Of a DNA stretch of 64,000 bases, positions 49,696 through 60,800 are shown piece by piece. This DNA is from Phoronis australis. Lineage: Eukaryota > Phoronida > Phoronidae. Every line of letters starts with the position of its first letter. Positions within the stretch are counted from its first letter, which is position 1. The position numbers and the translations under genes were made by a program. The notes beneath the pieces are model-generated. The model saw only the letters and a list, made by a program, of their open reading frames with translations. It did no database searches and had not been told where the DNA came from. The DNA lies in contig NMRA01000226.1 in NCBI GenBank assembly GCA_002633005.1, positions 591,059-655,058 of the forward strand. The letters are read 5' to 3'.

Positions 49696-50091
49696 GTCTC
49701 CCTCCCTACTGCACCGAAATCGTCACCCCGGGACTTGCAGGTCTTCAACTATCACCAGCAAATTAACTTTTTTATTTTGAGAACAATTTAAAGTCCTCTA
49801 CCACATAATACAACTGTTTATTCAACAGACAATTTATTATTGGGTCACTCCTAATTAAGTCTGCAGGGAGGTGAAATTACTGAGGGGCACTGAAGCTATC
49901 TAAACCGCAATTGTTGAAATTCCAAAGGCATAGCATAATACAGACCAAAAGGACAGTAAGTTTCTGCGCGCGGCCGAGACGCTCGTTCCTCTGGACACAG
50001 TTTTCTAGGCCCTACAACCCCGTGTAAGTTTTACCCTTGCATAATCAAACACAAAGTGTAGCATCCCAGCGGAAATGGACACGTGATGTCA
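49696..50091 (+). repeat. 396-bp direct duplication, copy 2
   Basis: Identical to 49149-49544. The CpG-rich part, ending before a GTGTAAGTTTTACC donor-like site, could be a 5' UTR exon of the downstream Tctex1 gene, whose coding exon begins right after a TTTCCAG acceptor at 51001. Confidence 0.85.
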
Positions 50092-51003
50092 CCATGAGTA
50101 CCATATTTAGTCGCTTCAAACTCGCTTTCCATAACAAAAAAATTTGATTAATATCACTTTCGGTTATGAAATTAATCTCAATATCTTCTTTAGTCAAATA
50201 GGTGCTTTTCAGGCCTTGGAAAAAATAAAATTTCACTTTATTTTATAGCCGTTGGAGGTCAAAATCATAAATTTAGTTTCTTCAACATAACCCAATTGTT
50301 TGCCCTTTTGATCACGTGGTAAATTACAACCACATTGCACTAAACATTTCTCTTTGAAAATACAAAGGGGAAACAAACTCTTAGAAGGAGCACCTGAAAT
50401 CTTACACTGAAGAAATATCTGTACCACATTTCACAAAACAGAGTGCGCCCTTAAAACTCCTACAAGCTCAAAGAAACCTTTACAACAACCACATACAGTG
50501 CATCTTTATTATACACAAACAGAACAGTGTGAAATGTATTGTCTAACACCTTGTAGTAATCTTCGGGCCAGACAGGCGCCATGTGCCATTTTGAAATGTA
50601 TTGTTATATCTGTGATACACCCACGATAACTTCGGTCATTTGCACAAAAAAGTATCCCTGGTAAGGGTGCAGCCCTGGTAACAGTTTGTTCCCCCAGCCT
50701 GAATAACTTGAGCTGATTGTGTGCTCCATCCCATCAGAAAGCTGAAACACAATGTTCTTGCTAGAATGAAGTAACATCAATGCAGTCAAATGAAAAGACA
50801 AAACGGTTTCTACAAAACGAACAGAGTAAATACTCCACAATGCAATTTATTTTCTTTGAAGTGATTCCGTAATATCCAAAAACCAGTACCCCCACAGCCA
50901 TTTAATTCATGTGTGGTGAGAGTATCCCAAGCCCCCTGAACATTCATCATGAATCCACCATTAACACTGTGTCTTATTTGTAATTTTTAACAAATTTCCA
51001 GAC

Positions 51004-51582
51004 ATGACTACTCAAGATGCTTCACCAAACAGGCGTGCGTCTCGTCGGCAGTCTGACATTCTACCAATGGTTTCAAACCAGAGACGCATTTCAAGAAGAG
51101 AGTCACGCTTCTCAGATATTTATCATGCACTTGGCTACAGGCCAAGACTTTCCATAGCACCGTTCCCAGGCCACGCCTCACTGCGTACCTCATCCATTAG
51201 CGCAGAAAGCAACGTGGCTATGAAAGTCGGCAACACATATCAATTGGGACCACCAAAAGCAGAGAAATTCGACCCTGACCGGGTGAGAACCCTATTGGCC
51301 GATATTCTGGAGTCTCATTTATCTTCACAAGTCTACGACCCTACCGATGCACCAAACACGGCCAGAACACTAGTAGAAGTCATTAAGACACGAGTCAAGG
51401 AATTGAACTATCCTCGATATAAGTTGGTCTGTCACGCCATCATTGGACAGAACCTAAACCAAGGCATGATGTCATCCAGTAGATGTGTGTGGGATACCAA
51501 CTGTGATAACTTCTCCACATACTCTTACGAGAACTCCACTCTGTTTGCTGTGGCTGCCGTCTTCGCAACTTACTATGAGTAA
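51004..51582 (+). CDS. DYNLT4: Tctex1-domain dynein light chain (DYNLT4/TCTEX1D4-like)
   Basis: A 192-codon uninterrupted frame ends in TAA or TAG-type stop context at 51582. An acceptor (TTTCCAG, 51001) directly before ACATG suggests a spliced 5' UTR. Residues ~80-192 are a Tctex1 domain: YQLGP, a helix rich in DRVRTLLADILESHL, YDP...ARTLVEVIK, YKLVCHAIIGQ, CVWDTNCDNFSTYSYENSTL and the closing AVAAVFATYY. Family members are dynein light chains or light-chain-like adaptors at the motor, cilium or Golgi. The N-terminal ~75 residues are Arg/Ser-rich with four RRxS motifs. Human TCTEX1D4 has, from memory, one coding exon and lies near RNF220 on chromosome 1, which favours DYNLT4 over DYNLT5. Its 3' end faces TRNAU1AP. 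Confidence 0.9.
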   Translation: MTTQDASPNRRASRRQSDILPMVSNQRRISRRESRFSDIYHALGYRPRLSIAPFPGHASLRTSSISAESNVAMKVGNTYQLGPPKAEKFDPDRVRTLLADILESHLSSQVYDPTDAPNTARTLVEVIKTRVKELNYPRYKLVCHAIIGQNLNQGMMSSSRCVWDTNCDNFSTYSYENSTLFAVAAVFATYYE

Positions 51583-51798
51583 CTGGTGTTAAAATAGCAT
51601 GCCGCCATCTTCAACCTTCAACTTGCTGAAGACATGCCAGTGATATTTGTCCAAAGAAGATGGCTCAGGTGGCAGATTGATCAGATTCAGAAGCTGGAAA
51701 CAGACTTGCCGGCATGGATTACAAACACAGCAAAATATAGTAAACAAATTCCAACATATCAAGCTTGAAATAAGACTTTCCCCACTGACAACTTCATA

Positions 51799-51882
51799 TC
51801 AGGATAGAATTTGAGCAGTCAGTTTTGTGATTACAGAGTCCACTGGGATCCACTTGGAGTTAGCTAATGCTGTATAAAGTTC
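51799..51882 (-). CDS. TRNAU1AP: TRNAU1AP last coding exon
   Basis: After TTTTTCAG the exon encodes ELYTALANSKWIPVDSVITK and seven more residues, ending in TGA at 51801-51799. It matches the conserved ELYDALxxCxWxPLD C-terminus. Confidence 0.93.
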   Translation of the reverse strand, partial: ELYTALANSKWIPVDSVITKLTAQILS

Positions 51883-54800
51883 CTGAAAAACAAAAATTGA
51901 ACTGTGATTAAACTAGGATTGGTAAATATTTAGTCAAATGGTAAAAAGAACTAACAAGTCTAGTTGATTAATCCGTCTAATAATTGTCTAAGTTAATATT
52001 AATTGGTGTATTCATTTTATTGTAGTATATCTGCAATGGAAAGACTTATTTAACTCCAGGTAGAGTCATTTTCAGCGGTATCCACCGGAGCCTCGGTAAA
52101 GTGACAAATAAAGACAAGTAGCACCATCTGTCGCATGCCCAAATATATTAACTGTGGCATCATCAAACAGTTTTCCACACACAGTGCAGCCCTGGATAGA
52201 GCGCTGTCACCAGAGCCAGTGTCATACACAGGCATCCAGAATTATACGATGAGTAAAGGAAGGATAACCGCAATTGCCAATTCATCACGGAAAGTTACTC
52301 ATTGGTAATTCCTTGAACCGACTCATGTGACCCCTACGGGAGTTGGTGTGTGTGTGAGTCTGCCTTTTGGGAAGACTTTTGTGTTTTGATTGTGAATTTC
52401 TGCGAATTCGCTGGAGCAGGATGCTGTTGTAAATGCCATTAAAAGAACAACTGTTCATGGTTAATTGAATCACTGCTTTGCGTAAATTTGTTGAGATTTG
52501 TGTTTGATATGGATGGCTGAAGTAAGCACCCGTGGAATTCTTAGTCCTGAGTACCTTGTTGCATAATTATATATAGTGTATTGGAGACTATCAGAAGCTG
52601 AGGACGCTTGTGGTTTCATACACCTTACATGACTAGTTACACTCCAAAAACAATTATATTGAGAGTACGTGCAAGTGCATATGTTGCAATACATAAGCAA
52701 TCTGACATACAAACCCTAAACATGATGCAGCTTTGGCATGATGGTAAGCAGCGAAATACGTGGCAAATGCAGCACTAATTAAGGACCCCGCACACTATGC
52801 GATCTTGGGCTGAGGATGCAATGTGTGCAGCTGCCTTTAGTAACTTGGATGCTAAGGCCAAAGAGATTGGCTCTGACCTTTACCCCTAGACTCATTCTTA
52901 GACTTGCACTCACTGATTAAAAGACGAGAAAATTGTCCACCTGCATCAATTTCAGCCAAGTATCGTTGACTTCTTTTTTTTGAAAAGCTGCGCAAAGACG
53001 CGTAAACGGGGGGAAGCAAGGCAATGAGTAAAAAAAATCACGCATCCTTTTTACTCATCTCGGGTGGATTTGTTTTAAAAAAGCAAGCGACTAAAATAAT
53101 ACCGCACCACCGACTCCATTTTCGAAAACAAAAAACAGATACCAGGATCACATCTGTTTTTTTTGGCCTAATATCGCATTTTGTGAGCATTGCCCTGCGG
53201 TGAATACTGCATGTGAAAATCTGAAAAATCGAAAGAGAGTTACTCACCTCACTTCTGTTCATAAACAGTTTGTTCTGCTCAGCAATGTTCACTTCCTCAT
53301 TAGGATCTGAAACAACAGAATGAAAGTACCAGCTGCCAACCAAACTAAGACTGAGAAGACGAATACTTAAAAGTTTACCAGACTGTAATTTAAACACAGA
53401 AATCAAAAGTAAAATCATTACTCTGCTAGCAAACGCCAATGAATTTGCCATCTAAGTCACTCAAATTTGAAAAAATGTTGCCAAAACAGCAAAAGTTTTG
53501 TGACACCATTTTTTGAGAAGAAGCAAGAACATTTTTACAATCCATTTCGATCCACAATTGTTTAATAAGTTACATTTTCTCATTGACCAGCAATTCTCAG
53601 TATTTTGTTTCAAAGATTCAAATATGACTCATAACTTCCGAGGACAAATTTGAACAAATTTGAACACCATCTAAAACAGCTATTTCAATCATGGCAGTTT
53701 AGGATAAAGGGAGGAAACATAACTGCAGTATTATGATTATGTAAGGACTTTTATCACATCTTCAAGCATCACCAAGAATTGTTATCACTGCTGTTCTCAC
53801 TGATATTTTGCAACATGGCCCTTGTCGTTCTTGTAATTTTACAATATATCATTAGAACACACGTGTGGTAAAACACCCATAAACTTCTAGGTGTGGTGCT
53901 GAATATCCTATTAAATAAAACAGGCTTCGTGGTTATGGAGAATGCAATAAACAGTCATTACCCACTAGCTCTTCATCGTCATCAGGTGGCGCCAGTGCAT
54001 ATGCATTGTACCCTGAGTTCTGAAACATAGGGATGAATATTTAATAACAACACATGATTAACTTGGCATAGAGCAAGTTATCAGCAAAACGGAGATGTGG
54101 CACACATGCATCAGAAAGAGTAAAGCTTAGTGTATATCGACAAGACAATTGGCAGACTCCGCACATTGCGTCAGATTCTAATCGCACAAGCAACAGTAAT
54201 TTAGCGATTGTGAGAAACTAGGCAGTCCCAGTTATCCACAGTCACGTTTGCGCACTCATCGAAAGTGACTGGCAGTGACTGAGTCGTAACTATAGAAGAC
54301 TATGCTAGGAGGCGCTTATAATCACGTGACCATTCAAAGATCAGTTTTTTCCAGTCAGAATGACATTTCTTCCAATGTAACTCTTCTCATGTCCCTGTTG
54401 GAGTAGGCTTTGCTATTTGTGTCAGAAAGACACGGTCTCTTGCGCCACATTTCAACGAGAGCATCGTCCGCAGAATCGGTCCAACCATTTGTCATTTTGT
54501 TGTGTTTTAGTGTAAAATCAGGTCAAATGATCATCACATGGTGGTTAAAAGGTCACCACTAGTTGGAGTGAGGCATACATTGGGGTAGACCAGCGAAAAT
54601 GAGTGGAACCGGTGGCGAGAAAGTAGAACATGTGCAACTGACGACAACCGAGCGATCAGCTGTACGCTGTCAAAGGTAAGAAGACGCACATCGGCCAGAC
54701 TCGCAAACTGACCAGTTTCCATCCGTAGCTCTCAGTTGTCGGTAACCTGTCTACAACTGGTTGTGTTCAGTTTTAAGGCCGATGTATGCTAGGCTTAAGG

Positions 54801-57800
54801 CAATTCTCAGAACAGTTTCTTCATATTTATTACAGTTTGAAATAGTAAAATGATTATTAGCTTATTAACATTACGGAAACAAAATGGAATTTTGGTTTAG
54901 CCGTTATAATGGACTTCTCTTTTTACGAAAATGAAAAATCAGAGTCTCTGAAATATCAATGGGTGGCTATAAGAACAAGTACTCCCCTCCATGCAACAAG
55001 TTACTCTAGAACAAGTTACTCCTGGAATGAGTTGTCACTAGGTTTAGTAGTAATGCGGACCCTATTTGAGTAGGGTTAACTTGATACTTGTGTAACAACT
55101 CACCCCACCTTATCGACCTAGGGTAACTTGTTCCAGGGTACCTTGCCCCAGCACAAGTCATTGAGTAGATGCAAACCTACAGACAAGGTGAATGTAATTA
55201 CCACCTGTGCGCTTGGTCAGTTACAAACACAGGCATGTCTAATAATTTTTTGTTTCATATTTGTTGCATGATGTAAGGTGTGTAGAAAGCTTAACACAAC
55301 GGGGAAAGTAGCTTTAGGATAACCTGTAGTTAGGACATGACTTACGCTTCTTAGACACCTATCTGTACAAATATTTCAGAAGAACCCGCCACGTGAAAAC
55401 ATGAAAATGACCGTCAACGCCATCTTGATTTAATATTTTGACCAGAGTTACATGTTGTTTAATAGCAAATTGCAATTTAATGTGGCATGCATTGTGCAAA
55501 CATTCAACAAAAAATAAAGCCTCCCAACATAGTAATATACCTGGCAAATATTCTAACAAGTAATTACAGCAAGTCTGCAACTCTCTTAGGTTTTATAAAC
55601 AAGAATGTCTCATTTTTTACAGCTCTTGCTGCATGACTGTTGTCTCCATAAAAAATGTTGCTAAACTCGTTTTATTCAAACTTTTTTTGCTCAAAGAAGT
55701 CAGTTTTTGACATGATATCCATTCATCACTACATCAAATTACCTACTCCAGAATGGATTTTGAAACCAGTAAGACAATAACATTCGACACGCGGAAAGGC
55801 AGAGGTCAACGAGCTTTCAACACTTAAGCCCACAAACCCATAAAGTGAAGACTCACGTGATAGTGGGTATAGTCTGCAGCGCCATAGTAACCATCTTCTG
55901 AGTATGACGTGTTGTAGCCATACCCGGAGGATGCTGAGTAGCTTGGCCAAGCTGAGTAACCATAATACTGTTGGTTATAGTAAGCAGCGTAGGGGTCGCC
56001 TGCTGAGTACTGGTAGCTGTAGCTTTGCCTGCAGACACGAGTGAAGTAACATCGGGTACTATCAGGGCTTCAAGAAGTTGAAGAGAGGACTGAGATGAAG
56101 GGATGAGGAATATAAGGCCTCATACAATCTGCACAATAGACTGATGTTTCTTTCCAGACGATTTTGAATAGGAAATACAAATAAGTGACTTCTAGCTGTC
56201 ATAAAGTCCCAGCAAATTCCCTATACAGCTAAATGTCAACAAATGCACAGTGCATTCTATACAGTTGTAAGGGTCGCAAAAGGCACCCTTCTTGTCCGTA
56301 ACCTAATAACTCCTTGTCAAAATCTACATTTTAAGACAACCCTATAAATGTAGTCGGTAGAAATATTGTTAGCCAAAAAACAACACTGCAAATCTACTAG
56401 AATCCGGGTCTCTAATAGAAGACGGTGTCTAGGTAAGCCGAAATTAAATGCAGTGTCTCTTAAAGAAGCCCTCTCTAAAAGATACAACCTTAAAGTGGAC
56501 AATTAACGAAGGCAACTTTTTTGTTTGCCATCGTATGATGCCATGTGTTAGCTGGCCGTGAGACTGAAATAAATAAGTGTCAGGTCTTTAATAAACGACT
56601 CCCTTTAATATACAACATGTTTGAAGCACGTCTGAAAAAAATAAACGCCCCCGATTCTATGCTGAATGACTTGGTTCTTACGGCATCATTTTCAACTCAC
56701 TTGGTCTTTGGTGCTGCTAGGCTCAGTTGTATTTTTTTCGAGCCCAATCCCTTAAAATTCTGCATCTCCTTCAGGGCGTTAGTACGCTCCTGCTCTGCTG
56801 TGAATCGGACGAAACCGTAACCTCTAGACGTGCCCTCTTTGAAATACACAACTATTAGAAGAGAAAAATCACACATCACCGTCTGCTGCAAATCATATTA
56901 CCGAGAGCATTTCAAAGCCACGTTGCTGTCATACTAATAAATTACTGAACTTTAATTCCACTGAATTTGTAAGGTAGTGATCAATTCAGCGTGTCCTCAA
57001 TAAGAAGGGCACATATATTAAACTTTAGGTCTCAATTAAAGATCCTGTCAGAGATTTCAAATCAAATATGACAACAAACAATGTACATCAAGTAAAGTTC
57101 TCAGAAACATGTTTTTCAGAGAAAAAAGTTTACATTCATTGGAAACCTTATTGCAATACAATCTATTACCCTAAACTGATTCATATTCATTTGAAAAAGT
57201 CTGAGAACAAACTCCAGAGCGTGAATTTCGAAAACAGAACTTCCTGGGTTGGTGTTTCTAGTACAATTTAGGAATCAAATGAAACATTAAGTGAGAATGA
57301 AGAAACAATCAAGTCAACACAATATCTATGCATTCAACAAATGTGAAAAATAAAATTTAGATTCACCTGACAAGACACTAGTGACTTACCTTTAGCATTT
57401 CTAACGGAGCTGTACCTTGACGCAAAGGTCTCAAATAGCTTATAATCATCAACATCTTCAGTCAAATCTTTAACAAAGAGCGAATATTCAGGCCTGAAAT
57501 TGAAACAGAGGGCGTAACCAAGAACTATTTGACCTTTTGAGAAAATCTTAGGCTAGTAGCCACACATGAAGAGCAAAACAGAAATATTTCACAAATTCTA
57601 ACCAGCACAGGGTAAGTGGATAATGCTTAACTAAAGAACACAATCCTCAAGCTACCAAAAAAACACAATATATGTCATCCTAAAACTACCTTGAGGTGGT
57701 GATGTGGAAACAACATTTCTAAAATCTAGTGACCTACTTACACCAAGCTCTAGCCTGTTTACTTTGGCATGACGTTTTCGGTCAGTCATAACTTCGACCA

Positions 57801-60800
57801 CCTTCGGGTGTTTCAGCATTCTTAGAAGAACAAGCATGGGTGTACGGTACACTTAAGATGGCCATCGATGGTGGTCTACAGCTTAGAGTACTGGACTCGT
57901 AATCTAAAGGTCACAGCTTGCGCCAAAAAATGCAAAAGTGCTCATCATAGACCACCATGAGTGTACCATACACCCGAGCTAATTCCTCTAAGAATGCTGT
58001 AATACCTGGAGATGGCTGGAGAAATGACCGACCGAAAACGTCACACCAAATTAAATAGACCGGTAGACTTAATTTGTAAATGACGAAACCACAACATATT
58101 CAATAAATTAGTTATGTCACTTAAGTGCTACTTAGGCAGATCAAAAATGGACAACTTTACAGTCACAGATAACACAAAAAAAGAACAGGGTTCTGTTTCA
58201 TGAAAAGCGACTCAAGACTGAAGTCAGAAGTTTTGTCTTACACTCAACAGTATTTCTGAAAAATTGTTTTTTCACATTAGGAAAAGTACAGGGTCTTTGA
58301 AAATGTACTCCTAATTGTTTCTAGTAGCTCAGATGATTTGAAACAACTATTATGGTGGCAAATTACGTAACACCTTGGCTGCCATACTAACTTTCATATC
58401 AATTCCCTTTCATTCTTGGTCTGACGTGAGGGAAGACTACTCAGATGGTGAATTTGGCTTCCACCCATTCGCCACGGCTAGGAATTTCATGCCATTTTGT
58501 CAGCTGACGTGTACTGAAGCTATTGCTTTAGTTACTTCAATTTTTGTCTGTTCTGTTTGCAAAGTAGCAATATTAGCCCTAGACTGACCCAACCTACATG
58601 AGATCAGGGCAGTTATGAAGTGTATTTGTTTGAACAGAAAACTTGAGAACATTCCAGAAAGTACCAGCATATTAGTACCGGCCAACTCAAGAGTTCATCA
58701 CAAGTCAAGGCTGGGTCATAAGAACAGACATTACGTTGGACGTTTTGTTTGAGCAGACTTGTGTATGTTTAGTCATTGACAAGTAATAAAGTAACTAAAT
58801 TGAACCAGTCACAGTTTACGATCGCACTGAACGCTATTAGCACAGGTCAACACAGGTCAACGACGACCTGTACCAATCCATCTACTGGGGAAAATGTGAT
58901 GATGATAAGTAGTGAAAAAATTCCCAAACTAGGTGTACTGTATACAACAATCTAAGGTCTGAATATTCAAAAGCATAAATCCAGATACTTTCAAAATGTA
59001 TCAACATTCATATAAACCATGAGCATCAGTCTATAACTTGAAACTGCCGTGGCAATCAAAACCATGAATCTAATTTTTGTTTTTTAAGAATATCACCCTA
59101 TAACACTACTTGAAATCGTCTGGGTAAAAAGCCATAAGCCTGTTTGTTTGCATGCCCAGGCAAAGCCTACGGACAGTATCACATTCTTGAAAAACTGGAA
59201 CAATATTAGTAACTTATGAGTTAAAACAAGTCACACTGAAAACTTTATGAGTCACTTACACAGATAAGTGTTCACGACCGTAACTTGCATGGTTTAACTT
59301 GAACCGAACAGGCTGAAAAAACAGATTATTTATAATAGCATAGCAATAAATGAGAACCAGTTTATTAATGTGAAAGCACTGAGACCTCACTGGTATTGCA
59401 CGGTGATACCAGGCAACGACTTGTGTCGACTCACAAGACACCTATAGTTGCCTCTTTGAAAGCAATCCAGTGCCCAGTTGCATGAAACAGTCCTAAATAG
59501 AGACTCAACTAAGTTCCCGAAATTTTCTGCGCATTTTTTTTTTGTTCTTTACTCACAGGTGTAATATTTTTCTACCATTTTATCTTTGTTATGAGCTCCT
59601 CTTTGGCTAATGACATTTTCTAATAATATAACCAGGAACTGAGACCTTAATTCAGACAAAATAAATAGGGGTTTAGTCCTTTAATTAGATCCCAACTTAT
59701 TGTCAATAATATTGAAAATTCAATGTAGAGATTACTCTCCGTTTGTATCGAAGCCAAAAATTGACTTAGTAATGAGACTCAAACAGCATAAGAAAGGACA
59801 TTCAGTGTTTCCGCAAGCCCACAAAGACGCAGTAGATTTAGGGAACGTAGTTGAGTCCCTGTATGCGACTGTTTCATGCAACCAAGTACTAGGGTCTGTT
59901 CCATGAAAAATGACTGGAGATTCAGGACAGAAATTTGGTGTTGCGCACCCCACAACTATTTCAACTCACTTTCACAAAAGGCAAAGCGTGTTCTCAGTTC
60001 GACAGAGGTAGCACGAACAGAGTTAATAGGATATAAACACTCTACACTCTCCAATGTTATACTCTCATTTCTTGCCCTTACTTTATTGCAGTGGGTCGCA
60101 TCCGAGGTTTTAAGTCAAGACGTTTTGACAAATAAATCATGACTTTACAAGACAGTTTACTACAGTTGACTATTTAAAAGTCATTTAGTGTGGCAGTCCC
60201 AAAAATGTACACAGAAATTATATGAAATAAGAGCACAAGGGAATTGTATTATTGAAAGCTAATGATGGCTTTCTAATTTCAGACCAAATGCAACCAACAT
60301 TCATATGCTGTCCAGAATGACAATTTCTCATTTGAATATAATGTTTGTAATTAATATGCTCTGGACTTTCACTTGGTGCCAAAACACAACAATTTTTGTT
60401 CCTTGAATTAGTCAGTCATTTTTTCTAACCTTTTAACCTTACAAAACAAACTTTGGGTTTCTCTGAATGAAAAAACTGATTAGGTTCCAGTAGAATAAAT
60501 TTCTGGTACTCATATTACAACCTAGTTCACTTACATGTTGGGGAAACCCCGTAAACAATGGAAAATTGGTTGTCTCTAAACAGAATTCAGTGATAACAAC
60601 ACAACTTTTTCTAACCTTTAAACAAGTAAGTATTTTACTCTAAACTCACTCAATAGAAGTGCCAAAACTAATTTCAAGTCATACATACGGGATTTGTCAT
60701 TGGAATGATTTTATTGTTCAGTTTCAACATTGTGTGCAGTGCAGTCTTTTCATCGGTCAAGTCAACAAAACAATAGGGGGCAGCACTCCTGAAATAAATG

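Noticed and set aside
53038-53451. 137-residue minus-strand frame
   Set aside because: Out of frame with or running past the real TRNAU1AP exon at 53248-53306 and built largely from repeat R5.
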